Shown: in pieces, positions 7,342 through 16,027 of the stretch | How the letters are laid out: each line of letters begins with the position of its first letter | How positions within the stretch are numbered: position 1 is the first letter of the stretch | Origin: an uncultured Acidiphilium sp. | GTDB taxonomy: Bacteria > Bacillota > Clostridia > Christensenellales > Borkfalkiaceae | DNA length: 64,000 nucleotides | Assembly (NCBI GenBank): GCA_902495325.1 | Contig: CABUWK010000005.1 | Coordinates: 1-64,000, forward strand | Direction: 5' to 3' | The notes under the pieces: model-generated | Told to the model about the DNA's origin: nothing | The model's database searches: none | The model's input: the letters and a program-made list of their open reading frames with translations, nothing else | Translations under genes and position numbers: made by a program

Positions 7342-9797
7342 ACGACGACGAACTCCGTTTCGAATGCGTTTTAAGATATTCGAAACGGAATCTTTCCGGC
7401 ATGTCGGAATTCGGCAACATGTATATCATGGGGGCTCTCGTCATCGTGGCGGTCGTCGCGGTGAGCCTTTTCACGATCTTCCGTCTGCGAAACAATATGA
7501 TGGAAAAGAAGACGGAAGAAGCAAACGAAACCGTTCAGACCATCACCACGCAGATCGACAACACGATCTCCGCCGAATTCGACGCCTGGGTCAACGAACT
7601 CCGGTTTGTCGGGTCTTCTCTTGCCGATTATAAAACGGTAAAGGATAACGAAGACGAAATCGACCTTATCCTCTCCCGTTTCCGCGACAGTCTTCCCTTT
7701 TCGGATCTCGGGATCCTGCTCGAATCGGGCGACCTGTATTTCTCCTCTTCGCGCACCTACTGCATTTCTTATGAAGACGTGACGCAGAACCTGATCATAA
7801 GCGGCGATAGTGTCTGTCTGGACGTGATCGATATCGGCAGAACGGAAAGCGTCATTTTCGGGATCCCGCTGAACACGCGGAACACCTCGGACAAACAGGC
7901 GATCGCCGCCGTCTGCGGGCTTTCGAACATTTCGGAGATCAATGAGCTGTTAACGGTTGGGGCGTTTAATAACCGTTCCACCGTAGCGATCCTGAAAGAC
8001 GACGGTTTCCGCATCGCCCTCAGCACGAACGCGCCCGTAAAAGCGGATACCGAGTACACGAACTTCTTCGTCGATCTGAAAAAACAGCTCGGCGCAAAAC
8101 GCGCCGCCGAGACGGAAGCGGATTTTCTTGCCGGCAACAAGGGGATGATCACGCTGACTTACGGCGGAGAGAGTTATTACGTTTATTATTCTCTGCTGAG
8201 CGCGGGCGGACTCCGGCACAAGGCGAATAACGGCTGGCACCTGATGCTTTACGTTCCCGAAAACACCCTTTTCAACAGCGTGAACACCATGTTCCAGTCC
8301 ATCCTGGTCGTCATCATCGGCATTCTTTGCATCGCGATCCTCATCACGATATTGCTCGTGTTCGTTTTCCTGCGCAAATACGGAAACGACATGATGCTCA
8401 AAAAACAACTCATCGTCAGCGAGATGCTCGGAAAAGCGGCGGACAAGGCGGTGGAAGCTTCCTATGCGAAAACCATGTTCTTCTCCAATATGTCCCACGA
8501 TATCCGAACCCCCATCAACGGCATTATCGGCATGACGACCATCGCCTTGCGCCACGCCGACGATCGCGACGTGGTGACAGACTGCCTGCAAAAGATAGAC
8601 AAAACTTCTGCTCACCTGCTTTCGTTGATCAATGACGTGCTCGATATGAGTCGTATCGAAAGTAAAAAAGTAGAAATAAATCAGAATGTGATCAATATCG
8701 AGATGATCACCGATGAATGTAAGTCGATTATTTTCGGGCAACTTGCAAACAGAAAGCTCGATTTTATCTGCGAAAATAAAAACGTAACGCATCCGGACGT
8801 TCTGGGAGACAGTCTTCACCTGAAGCAGATTCTGATCAATATTCTCGGAAATTCCGTGAAGTTCACCGCGGACGGCGGCAGGATCGAGTTCGTCACCGAA
8901 GAAAAAGCACTCACAAGCGACACCGTTTCCTTCACCTTTACCGTAACGGATACCGGTTGCGGCATGACGAAAGAGTTTATCGAACACGTTTTCGAACCCT
9001 TCTCGCAGGAAAAAAGCGGGGTGCGCACCAATTACGAAGGCACGGGGCTCGGGCTTGCGATCGCCAACCAGCTCACGCAGCTTATGGGCGGCAGGATCGA
9101 CGTGCAAAGCGAAATCGGGAAAGGCTCCTGCTTCCGCGTGACCATTCCTTTCCGGATCAGCAAAGAATCCGTTCTTGCCAAAGATAAAAAAGACGTTACG
9201 GGCGAAGTCGATTTCAGACGCGTCCGCGTGCTTCTCGTCGAAGATAACGACTTAAACCGCGAACTCGCCACCGTTCTTCTCGGCGAAGCGGGAATGACGG
9301 TAGAAACCGCCGAAAACGGACAACAAGCCGTAGACGCCTTCCTCGGGCACGAGCCTTATTATTACAATGCGATCCTTATGGACGTCATGATGCCCGTTAT
9401 GGACGGTTTAGCCGCCACGAGAGCCATCAGGGCTTCCTCTGCGACGGACGCGCAAACGATCCCCGTGATCGCCATGACGGCAAACGCTTTCGAAGAAGAT
9501 ATCCGCAAAACGCACGACGCGGGCATGAACGCCCACCTTTCCAAACCGATCCGGATCAAAGAGGTTCTGAAAGTTCTCGCAAGTTTTGTTTCCGTCCCGA
9601 AAATGCAGGATCCGAAGGCAGAAGGCGAAAATGCGGATACGAATGAGAATGAGGACGTGAGCGAAAGTCCGGATGTAAGCGAGAGTTCGAATCTAAGCGA
9701 AACCACCGATGTGAGTGAAAATTCGGATGTAAGCGAAAGTTCGGACCTGTGCGGAAACACAGAAAGCGAAAATCCGGGAAATGAAAGTCCTGCCTGA
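7320..9797 (+). CDS. Hybrid sensor histidine kinase / response regulator
   Basis: A membrane-bound two-component sensor with a fused receiver. Two transmembrane helices (about residues 37-56 and 322-350) enclose an extracytoplasmic sensor of about 260 residues, probably Cache-like. The dimerisation box MSHDIRTPINGIIGM carries the phospho-accepting His393. The N, G1 and G2 boxes follow (QILINILGNSVKF, DTGCGM, GTGLGLAIANQL). The receiver (VLLVEDNDLNRELA to SKPI) has the phospho-acceptor Asp688 in LMDVMMPVMDG. The last 55 residues are a degenerate repeat of DVSES-like units. No DNA-binding output is fused or adjacent. The real N-terminus lies in another frame (see 7087). The GTG at 7320 is nominal; ATG 7400 is another internal candidate. 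Confidence 0.9.
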   Translation: MLKIVRLNDDELRFECVLRYSKRNLSGMSEFGNMYIMGALVIVAVVAVSLFTIFRLRNNMMEKKTEEANETVQTITTQIDNTISAEFDAWVNELRFVGSSLADYKTVKDNEDEIDLILSRFRDSLPFSDLGILLESGDLYFSSSRTYCISYEDVTQNLIISGDSVCLDVIDIGRTESVIFGIPLNTRNTSDKQAIAAVCGLSNISEINELLTVGAFNNRSTVAILKDDGFRIALSTNAPVKADTEYTNFFVDLKKQLGAKRAAETEADFLAGNKGMITLTYGGESYYVYYSLLSAGGLRHKANNGWHLMLYVPENTLFNSVNTMFQSILVVIIGILCIAILITILLVFVFLRKYGNDMMLKKQLIVSEMLGKAADKAVEASYAKTMFFSNMSHDIRTPINGIIGMTTIALRHADDRDVVTDCLQKIDKTSAHLLSLINDVLDMSRIESKKVEINQNVINIEMITDECKSIIFGQLANRKLDFICENKNVTHPDVLGDSLHLKQILINILGNSVKFTADGGRIEFVTEEKALTSDTVSFTFTVTDTGCGMTKEFIEHVFEPFSQEKSGVRTNYEGTGLGLAIANQLTQLMGGRIDVQSEIGKGSCFRVTIPFRISKESVLAKDKKDVTGEVDFRRVRVLLVEDNDLNRELATVLLGEAGMTVETAENGQQAVDAFLGHEPYYYNAILMDVMMPVMDGLAATRAIRASSATDAQTIPVIAMTANAFEEDIRKTHDAGMNAHLSKPIRIKEVLKVLASFVSVPKMQDPKAEGENADTNENEDVSESPDVSESSNLSETTDVSENSDVSESSDLCGNTESENPGNESPA

Positions 9798-10480
9798 AGA
9801 AAAACAATCAATTGGTTTTTGTCATTCTGAGCCTACCACTTGCCTTGCTTACGAAGAATCTCAAAAACCAAAACGAGAAAAGGGGGTCTCAAAACCATGT
9901 TTTTATTTCTCCCATCACCTTTCTCAGATTCTTCCCGGGTCCGTCAAGCAAGCCGGGTCAGAATGACGAGAAAGGTGAGCGATTGGTTTTTGTTGCGCCC
10001 CGAAGGAACATAATGTAAAATCTACGCCCCTTGCAGAATTTCAAGGCATATTTCCGTAATTGCAAAACCATATCATTTTGAGATCCTTCCCGGGTATGCT
10101 TTTCCTGTAGGGTCAGGATGACAAAATGATATGGTTTTGCGCACTACAACCGAAAGAAAAGATAATACCGTGACCGGATCATTAAAAAAGCCATTCTCGT
10201 CATCCTGAGCCTGTCTGAAGAAAAAATCAATTGGTTTTTGTCATCCTGAACCGACAATAATATATCTTCACCGTGAAGGATCTCAAAAACCAATTGGCAG
10301 ACTTACGAAGGTAGATTCCCCCGTTGAAGCGGGGGAAATGTCAACGTAGTTGACAAAAGGGGGGCGCCCCCGCCGAGGGGGCTCAAGGCATGTTTTTATT
10401 TCTTCCCCCCTCACCTTTCTCAGATTCTTCCCGGGTCCGTCAAGCAAGCCGGGTCAGAATGACGAGAAAGGGGGATGTAT
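9798..10480. repeat. Array of hairpin repeats, right copy
   Basis: A gene-free stretch of tandem hairpin units of the same family as at 246-640. Units lie at about 9815-9880 (arm TTGGTTTTTG), 9895-9975 (CACCTTTCTC/GAGAAAGGTG), 10062-10136 (CCATATCATTTTG arms), 10226-10303 (CAATTGGTTTTTG/CAAAAACCAATTG) and 10415-10475. The C/G-run block with the palindrome GTCAACGTAGTTGAC lies at 10309-10389. Much of 10040-10390 is the reverse complement of 350-605. Confidence 0.75.
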
Positions 10481-10554
10481 GTTTGGTTTTTAAATTCCCG
10501 GCAGAAACTATAAACAAGCCAATAAACGACCTATAGCGGCATTTAAGACAAAAC

Positions 10555-10590
10555 AAAACCCCTGCCGGAAATCTCCGGAAGGGGCGTTTT
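10555..10590 (-). terminator. Terminator downstream of the phospholipid operon
   Basis: An imperfect stem (CCCCTgCCGGA/TCCGGaAGGGG, loop AATC) is flanked by AAAAC and GTTTT. On the minus strand it is followed by a T-rich tract. It lies about 85 bases beyond the acyltransferase stop at 10675. Confidence 0.7.
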
Positions 10591-10612
10591 CTATTCGTAT
10601 GATTTAGCCACA

Positions 10613-10690
10613 GGCGATTGTGTTTGAACTCGCCCGAACGGCACTGTTTTCGCGTATTTCAGCAAACCCGCATTTCAGCAAGCCGCAACT
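10613..10690. repeat. Half copy of a dispersed repeat shared with 33.97-34.14 kb
   Basis: The sequence CAGGCGATTGTGTTTGAAC followed by CGCCCGAACGGCA matches, in the same or inverted sense, both ends of the inverted repeat at 33974-34137. It overlaps the last codons of the acyltransferase gene at 10675, so the repeat may have supplied that protein's C-terminus. Confidence 0.5.
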
Positions 10691-11445
10691 TCACGGTCTT
10701 CCGCATCGTCGGAAGGCGCGTCGGCATAACATCCGCCGTTTTCTATTTTATCGATCGCTTCTTCGATCCGCAGTTTCACAAGATCCGCGATTTCCCGCTT
10801 CGAAAGGTCTTTGTATTCCTCATAATAAATGGGGGGAAGATAGGTCACGCTGCATTCCGTTTTTTTCAGGGAATTCTCATTGTAAACCTTATAAGTATCA
10901 TACAGCGCGACGGGCACGATCGGACATTTCGTTTTTTTGATGATCCCGATACAACCCGTATGAAATTCGATCAGATGATTGTGATTTTTCCCGAATTTTC
11001 CTTCGGGGAAAATAAGATAATTCCTTCCGTTTTCGATGTTCCGCTCTACGTCGCGAAAAGCTGTTGCGACGGAACGAAGATCTTCGGTATCGATCCTGGT
11101 GCTGTCAAGCATTTCCATGACCTGACGGACAAGGGGATATTTCGTCTTTTTCTTTTTTGCCACGACGGATAACGGCTTCTCGTGGGAAGATACCACGGCG
11201 AGCACGTCGAACTTACCCTGATGGTTTGCAAGCATCACATACCCGTTTTCCCCGGGAAGATTTTCTTCTCCGTAACACTTCACCGTAGCGCGGCTTCTCG
11301 CCACAACAAATCTGATCGACTTTCTGGTATAACGATACCGAAATTCGAAATCATCTTTTTTCGTGCGGAGATAGATCGTCATCTTCACGATGAAATACGC
11401 AGATATGTAAAAATAAAATGTAAGAACAAAAACAAATCTGAGCAA
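10675..11445 (-). CDS. plsC: 1-acyl-sn-glycerol-3-phosphate acyltransferase (PlsC family)
   Basis: Predicted to esterify the sn-2 position of lysophosphatidate at the membrane (256 aa). An N-terminal transmembrane helix (about residues 5-25) precedes the acyltransferase domain. The HX4D box appears as NHQGKFD and the substrate-binding box as FPEGKF, followed by PIVPVALYD. It is the last gene of a minus-strand group with a lipid kinase (11559) and a second acyltransferase (12385). The gap to the kinase contains a TATAAGYCGATTA copy (11482-11494). The C-terminal dozen residues overlap a dispersed repeat and may not be functional. Which of the two acyltransferases is the housekeeping PlsC cannot be decided from sequence. 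Confidence 0.85.
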   Translation of the reverse strand: MLRFVFVLTFYFYISAYFIVKMTIYLRTKKDDFEFRYRYTRKSIRFVVARSRATVKCYGEENLPGENGYVMLANHQGKFDVLAVVSSHEKPLSVVAKKKKTKYPLVRQVMEMLDSTRIDTEDLRSVATAFRDVERNIENGRNYLIFPEGKFGKNHNHLIEFHTGCIGIIKKTKCPIVPVALYDTYKVYNENSLKKTECSVTYLPPIYYEEYKDLSKREIADLVKLRIEEAIDKIENGGCYADAPSDDAEDREVAAC

Positions 11446-11558
11446 ACGTTTTCTCCTTTAGTTTCAATAAAAAACGATTGTTTATCGACTTATATGGCAA
11501 TTTATTGCTTTAAATCCAGCCTTATAAAGAGAGGGATAAGCATGAACGCCAACGCCCG

Positions 11559-12404
11559 TTAATCGGCGAAAACCTCGTACTTCGTAACATTTAAAACCGT
11601 TTCGCCGTCGATCTGCAAAGCCGTCGGACGGTCGAATTCCACCGTGACGCGTTTCCCTTTGCGGACTTCCACCATTTCGCTGTGTTTCACGTGTTCGCCC
11701 TTAAAAATCGTGGGGAACACGGTAAGCGTTTTCAGTTTGCCCGAACCGTACATCACGACGGACGTAACCGTCCTCTCTTCGTCAAAACGGCTCTGTTTCG
11801 GCGCAACCATCATGCCGCCGCCGTAAAACCGACCTTTCATGGTCGGGGCGAGCCATACTTTTTTATAATTTTTCGTCACGCCGTCGACGGTGATCGTAGC
11901 GTTCGGCGTTTTATAATGGAACAAAAGCCCTTTGATGGCGATCGCCGTATAATTGGCAACCTTTCCGCGTTCCGTAATGCGGTCGCCCACCTCGCAGCAG
12001 TAACCGTCGATCCCGAACCCGATGCCGTTTACGAAGAACTTTTCTTCGCCGTTTACGATCACGCGCGGAAGATTCACGATCATGTCGTTGATCAGGATCT
12101 TATCGCCCACGGCTTTTTCCTTCACATCGTTAAAAAAGTCGTTCCCCGTGCCTTTCGCATTGAAATAGATCTTGCAGGGCAGCGTTTTTCCTTTTAACTT
12201 GTTCACGAAATGATTCAGCGTGCCGTCTCCCCCGACGAGAAGAATTTCGTCTTCTCCGGTTACGGTATTTAAAACGCGTTCGTACTTTTCGTCTTCCAGA
12301 ACGCTGATCTTCTCGACGTTTCCGCCGTACTGTTCTTCGATTTCTTTGATTTTTTCGATATTCTGCCCGTTCTGGGAAAGCGGATTATACAGCAGGTAAT
12401 TCAT
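11559..12404 (-). CDS. Diacylglycerol kinase-family lipid kinase
   Basis: The N-terminal catalytic domain carries the family signature LLVGGDGTLNHFVN and the glycine-rich GTGNDF loop; the C-terminal half is the beta-rich lipid-kinase domain. At 281 aa it has the length of DgkB/YegS-type soluble lipid kinases, which phosphorylate diacylglycerol or related lipids using ATP. Its start overlaps the upstream acyltransferase gene by 20 bases, so the two are translationally coupled. Together they suggest recycling of diacylglycerol into phosphatidate. The exact lipid substrate is unknown. Confidence 0.85.
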   Translation of the reverse strand: MNYLLYNPLSQNGQNIEKIKEIEEQYGGNVEKISVLEDEKYERVLNTVTGEDEILLVGGDGTLNHFVNKLKGKTLPCKIYFNAKGTGNDFFNDVKEKAVGDKILINDMIVNLPRVIVNGEEKFFVNGIGFGIDGYCCEVGDRITERGKVANYTAIAIKGLLFHYKTPNATITVDGVTKNYKKVWLAPTMKGRFYGGGMMVAPKQSRFDEERTVTSVVMYGSGKLKTLTVFPTIFKGEHVKHSEMVEVRKGKRVTVEFDRPTALQIDGETVLNVTKYEVFAD

Positions 12405-13245
12405 CTTCTTTTTCCTCCGTGATCCCCGCCTCTTTCAGCATAATATCCCGTACGAAATCGGAGATTTCAAACGTTTTCATTTGTTGTATTTTTTCGTAAG
12501 GAAGAACTTCCGCCACAGTCACGTCGACCTTGGTTCTTTTCAAGGGGAAATTCTTCGCGATTTTTTCGGCATTTTTCAGATAACACACCACGATCGGGCA
12601 TTTTGCCATCAGGGCGACCTTGAAGCACCCGTGTTTGAAGGGGAGCAGCCCCTCGCCGTGATTTCTCGTTCCTTCCGGCGCGACGCCGACGGAAAACCGA
12701 TCGCTTCTGATATAGTCCGCCGCGCGCATGATCGTGCGGAGAGCCTCTCTCGGATCCGTTTTCGACATGGAAAGATAACAGTTTCTCCAAACCCAGCGCC
12801 CGGCGATCGGGATCCTGAAGTTCGAAGGTTTCGAAATATGTACGATATCTCTCTTTCTGAGAAGGACCGAAAGAATGATCGGATCGAAATTCGACCTGTG
12901 GTTATAAACGATCAGAAATCTGCCTTCCGGCACTTTTTCTTTCCCGCGGAAAGTCATGCGGGCGCCGCCGAACCGGCAGAGGATCCATAGCGTTTCATCC
13001 AGGAAAAACCGCGTGAACCACGTTTGCTTTTCATACGTTTTCTTCTCGCTGTAAAAAAGCGAAACGAGATATAAAAGGATGAAATACAACGCGAACGTTG
13101 CGATCTCCGCCCCGAGCGCGGACAAAACGCCGTATAAAATTTTCAAAGGGATCGCCGCGGGGGCAAAAATCCCGACCGCCGTTCCCGCAAGAAGGGAAAG
13201 CACGGTCAATATAACGGTTACAGCCATAACATTACCCGAAAACAA
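12385..13245 (-). CDS. Lysophospholipid acyltransferase, PlsC family
   Basis: First gene of the phospholipid operon (286 aa). Two N-terminal membrane helices (about residues 5-60) are followed by the acyltransferase core with NHRSNFD (HX4D) and the VAPEGTRN glycerol-phosphate-binding box. The C-terminal tail is acidic and overlaps the lipid kinase start. It belongs to the same superfamily as the protein at 10675 but differs clearly in sequence, so the two may use different acyl acceptors. Confidence 0.85.
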   Translation of the reverse strand: MFSGNVMAVTVILTVLSLLAGTAVGIFAPAAIPLKILYGVLSALGAEIATFALYFILLYLVSLFYSEKKTYEKQTWFTRFFLDETLWILCRFGGARMTFRGKEKVPEGRFLIVYNHRSNFDPIILSVLLRKRDIVHISKPSNFRIPIAGRWVWRNCYLSMSKTDPREALRTIMRAADYIRSDRFSVGVAPEGTRNHGEGLLPFKHGCFKVALMAKCPIVVCYLKNAEKIAKNFPLKRTKVDVTVAEVLPYEKIQQMKTFEISDFVRDIMLKEAGITEEKEDELPAV

Positions 13246-13432
13246 TTTGTCTTATACCGCCCCGGATCGCCGCCCGGTAAAAGGCAGGCTTCCCTCACCG
13301 ATCTCCCCTTCGGAGACAAAATCGGACACGGGCGCATACAACCTCTTTATTCAGTATACACTATTTTGCCGAAAAAGAAAAACGTTTGGAAGGGAAACAA
13401 GATTATTTCATGAAAATATTATGCAGAAACGG

Positions 13433-13462
13433 TTCACATTCCGCCCCGAAATGTGGTACAAT
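13433..13462 (+). promoter_or_regulatory. Promoter of the DUF368 gene
   Basis: TTCACA at 13433-13438 and TACAAT at 13457-13462 are separated by 18 bases, about 100 bases upstream of the ATG at 13564. This rules out the longer reading-frame start at 13453, which lies inside the promoter. The rest of the 13246-13563 gap shows no gene. Confidence 0.65.
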
Positions 13463-13563
13463 ATTATAGTCAGGCGAGATCGCATACGAACCTGCAACGG
13501 CTAAGGGGATATCCGCACGGCGGAATAATTTTTACGGAGAAAAACGAAAAAGGGAGTCGGATT

Positions 13564-14550
13564 ATGAAAACTTCGGAAATGAAGGGAAAAGATTACGTCT
13601 TCGTCGCCCTGAAAGGAATGCTGCTCGGGCTGGTCAGCCTCGGCGTTCCGGGGGTAAGCGCGTCGACGGTCGGGATCATCGTCGGCATTTATTTCACCAT
13701 GGTCGACGCGATCGCCAATATTTTCAAAGATTTTAAACACAACGCGGCTTTCCTTCTCGCCCTGATGATCGGCTATGCCGCAGGCTCCGTAGGCGCGGCG
13801 TTTTCCGTTACCGTGCTTGCCGAAAAAGTTCCCCTCGTCATCACCCTTGTTATCATGGGGATCATCGCCGCGTCGATCGTCAATATGATCCTCGCGCTCA
13901 GAAAGGACGCCAACAAACTTTCCAACTGGATCGTCTTCACCGTTGTGCTCGTTGTGATCTTCGTTTACAATATGACCATTGCGGAAGGCACGGAAACCAC
14001 CTTTCCCGAACAACCGCGGCTGATCGACCTGATTTTAATGGCGATCGTAGGGCTTGTAACTTCCACCACGTTCATCATCCCCGGGGTGGATTTCGCGATC
14101 GTTTTCCTTTCTCTCGGCATTTATTACCCCTTTATGAATATGCTCGCAAACATTTTCTCATTCGGGGCGGAGGGGTATTTTTCAATCCTTCTCGTCAATC
14201 TCGAACTCCTCGGGTTTTACCTTGCGGGATATTTCGTCGGGATCTTCCTGTTCTCCAAACTGATCAAATTCCTGATCGGGAAATTCGCCACGCAAACGCA
14301 GTTCGCTTCGCTTGCCTTTGTGGTTGCCGCACCGGCGGTATTTCTGAAAAAAAGCGTTTTCGAAAACAAATATTTTTACACGTCCGTTCCGCAGTTCATC
14401 GTAGGCGGCATCCTGGCAGCCCTGTTCATGGGTCTGATGCTCGGTTTCGAACGCTACGGAAAGAGCAGATCCTTCCGTAAAAAAACCGCACGGAGCAAAG
14501 AAGCAGCGGGAGAAATCACGGAAGACGTTTCTTCCGAAGAGAACGCCTGA
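13564..14550 (+). CDS. DUF368 membrane protein, probable polyprenyl-phosphate translocase
   Basis: A 328-residue polytopic membrane protein. The family hallmarks are the repeated glycine/proline motifs VPGVSASTVGIIVGIYF (near residue 25) and IIPGVDFAIVFLSLGIYY (near 180). Proteins of this family (PopT) were shown to recycle undecaprenyl phosphate across the membrane in other Gram-positive and Gram-negative bacteria; I infer the same here. The start at 13564 is set by an AGGGAG ribosome binding site 9-10 bases upstream and by the promoter at 13433. A charged tail (about 30 residues) ends the protein. It is transcribed singly and followed by a terminator. Confidence 0.85.
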   Translation: MKTSEMKGKDYVFVALKGMLLGLVSLGVPGVSASTVGIIVGIYFTMVDAIANIFKDFKHNAAFLLALMIGYAAGSVGAAFSVTVLAEKVPLVITLVIMGIIAASIVNMILALRKDANKLSNWIVFTVVLVVIFVYNMTIAEGTETTFPEQPRLIDLILMAIVGLVTSTTFIIPGVDFAIVFLSLGIYYPFMNMLANIFSFGAEGYFSILLVNLELLGFYLAGYFVGIFLFSKLIKFLIGKFATQTQFASLAFVVAAPAVFLKKSVFENKYFYTSVPQFIVGGILAALFMGLMLGFERYGKSRSFRKKTARSKEAAGEITEDVSSEENA

Positions 14551-14600
14551 ACGAACAGAAACGCACCCATAAGCCGATTAACAAACATTTTATAAAAGTA

Positions 14601-14631
14601 AAAACCGCATCGTTTCCGATGCGGTTTTTTC
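14601..14631 (+). terminator. Terminator of the DUF368 gene
   Basis: The stem AAACCGCATCG/CGATGCGGTTT with a TTTC loop is followed by TTTTTTC. A TATAAGYCGATTA-type element (14568-14581) lies between the stop codon and the stem. Confidence 0.85.
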
Positions 14632-14681
14632 ATTAGGCTTAGCATTCGTATTTTAAACGCTTGTTCCGCCGGCATAAAAAG

Positions 14682-15206
14682 CTAAACCCCGAAATCGATC
14701 GAGTTAAAAACTTTTAAAATAACGGGAAAAAGAAAAATCGTGGTGATACAGGCACAGATCGATTGCGGGATCACCGCGGAAAGCGAACCGATCCAATACC
14801 CTTTTGCCCGATCAAGATCCATTCCGAAAACCAGCGGCGTGATCACATTGTCGATCGCGGTAAAAAGAACGGTCATAAAAACGGCTGTCACGATCAGAAC
14901 GACGTGGCTTTTTAAGGAATATTTCCTTCCGAAAACATGCCCGAGAGCGCCGAAAACAATCGCAAACAGATTAAAATAAATCATGTACAGCAAAATTACG
15001 GTCGGGTAAAAACCGAAGTAAAAATTCCGTAAAAGAGAAAACCCCGTTGCCACGATAAGCCCCTGCAAAATGCCGAAGCGAAAACAGAAAGTAAGCAAAA
15101 GCACAGTCACGATCTCCACACCGGACACGCCCGAGAGAGCTATCTGCCCGCCGATCAGCAACGCCGTATACATGGCGGGCAACACGATGCGTTTTGCTAT
15201 TTTCAT
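14682..15206 (-). CDS. ECF transporter S component, probably for cobalamin
   Basis: A 174-residue integral membrane protein with about six hydrophobic segments and the size and N-terminal ALLIGGQIALS style of ECF substrate-binding (S) subunits. The ATP-binding and T subunits are not in the window, which is normal for group II ECF systems that share one energising module. Its ATG overlaps the TGA of the upstream DUF4430 lipoprotein. Both genes lie behind a cobalamin riboswitch, which is the main reason to propose cobalamin or a corrinoid as substrate. Confidence 0.75.
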   Translation of the reverse strand: MKIAKRIVLPAMYTALLIGGQIALSGVSGVEIVTVLLLTFCFRFGILQGLIVATGFSLLRNFYFGFYPTVILLYMIYFNLFAIVFGALGHVFGRKYSLKSHVVLIVTAVFMTVLFTAIDNVITPLVFGMDLDRAKGYWIGSLSAVIPQSICACITTIFLFPVILKVFNSIDFGV

Positions 15207-15646
15207 CAGTTAAACGACTGATAGAGCCAGATATACAGGCAGCCGTCTTTCACCTTCAGCGTTTCCGCACCGAACATCGCAGAGCCGTAAACGTTGTCTT
15301 TATAATCCACGGTACCCCATGCTTCGTTCGCATTGTCGGCATCGCTCGTATAAAGCATCCAGCAGCTCGAATAATCCGCGGCGTTCTCGATCCCGTTGAC
15401 GGACGTGATCATGCCGTCTTTGATCTCATACGTAAGTTCGCCGTCCTCTTTCAGGCTCGCCATGTAATCGGCAAGCGTGGTGTTTTCGGTAAGCGTCATC
15501 TGATCGTTCGATACGGTGATCACGATGTACTTATCCGATTCTTTGAGAACGTGGGGTTCTTTGGCTTCTTTTAAGGAACAGCCGGCGAACGCGCACACGC
15601 ACGCGACGACAAGTGCCGCCAGCATGCAACTGAATAACTTTTTCAT
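15206..15646 (-). CDS. DUF4430 lipoprotein, probable extracellular cobalamin-binding subunit
   Basis: A 146-residue lipoprotein: signal peptide with lipobox ACVCAFAGC (lipidated Cys near residue 22), then a single DUF4430 domain. This domain resembles the C-terminal domain of transcobalamin; here the conserved pattern is seen in TLADYMASL, SSCWMLYTSD and the terminal LYIWLYQSF. It is preceded by a strong GGAGG ribosome binding site and by a riboswitch with a terminator. It likely captures corrinoid at the cell surface and hands it to the coupled ECF S component. Confidence 0.85.
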   Translation of the reverse strand: MKKLFSCMLAALVVACVCAFAGCSLKEAKEPHVLKESDKYIVITVSNDQMTLTENTTLADYMASLKEDGELTYEIKDGMITSVNGIENAADYSSCWMLYTSDADNANEAWGTVDYKDNVYGSAMFGAETLKVKDGCLYIWLYQSFN

Positions 15647-15662
15647 AAAAATACCTCCGTAA

Positions 15663-15701
15663 CATAAAAATCGCGCGCCCTTTTTTTATGAGCACGCGAA
15701 A
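15663..15701 (-). terminator. Riboswitch-controlled terminator before the DUF4430 gene
   Basis: On the minus strand TCGCGTGCTC pairs with GGGCGCGCGA (two G-U pairs) around an A-rich loop, followed at once by TTTTTATG. It lies about 15 bases upstream of the ribosome binding site. This placement is typical of a transcriptional riboswitch expression platform. Confidence 0.75.
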
Positions 15702-15779
15702 ATAAGCCTTTTCGGCTTTTATGTTTTTCTTCCTTGCCCAAGAAATTGACATCTGCGCCGGAAAAACCTTTTCCTTATT

Positions 15780-15910
15780 TCCCGGCTTCTATCGGCGGAC
15801 AGGCGATCGGACTATCACCGTAATGACTGTTGCGACGGATTTTCACCGCACTTCCCCTGCTTTCCGTAACCGTGGTCACGACTCGCACCGAATATTCGAT
15901 TGTAATTCCG
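15780..15910 (-). ncRNA. Cobalamin (B12) riboswitch
   Basis: On the minus strand the core reads GGGGAAGTGCGGTGAAAATC followed by CGTCGCAACAGTC. This matches the GGGAA..GGTG.AAATCC..GC core and the (R)CARC box of cobalamin riboswitches. Farther on, AGTCCGATCGCCTGTCC matches the usual 3' part before the closing stem. Upstream, GTGCGAGTCGTGACCACGG can form the peripheral stem. It precedes a DUF4430 lipoprotein and an ECF S component and is followed by a terminator at 15663. The limits are approximate. Confidence 0.8.
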
Positions 15911-16027
15911 GCATTTGCCGCAGCCGGCAAATAGCGCCGAGCCTGTTATACAGACCGTGTCTATTATATATTTTTTTTCCGCGTCCGTCAAGCAAATCGC
16001 CATAGCAGAAAGAAAACCGGACCGCGT

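Noticed and set aside
11683..11700. parS half-site TGTTTCACGTG inside the lipid kinase gene
   Set aside because: The second half does not match and the sequence is explained by coding.
13453..13563. Longer N-terminus for the DUF368 protein
   Set aside because: The upstream start lies inside a TTCACA-18-TACAAT promoter, and a good ribosome binding site precedes ATG 13564.
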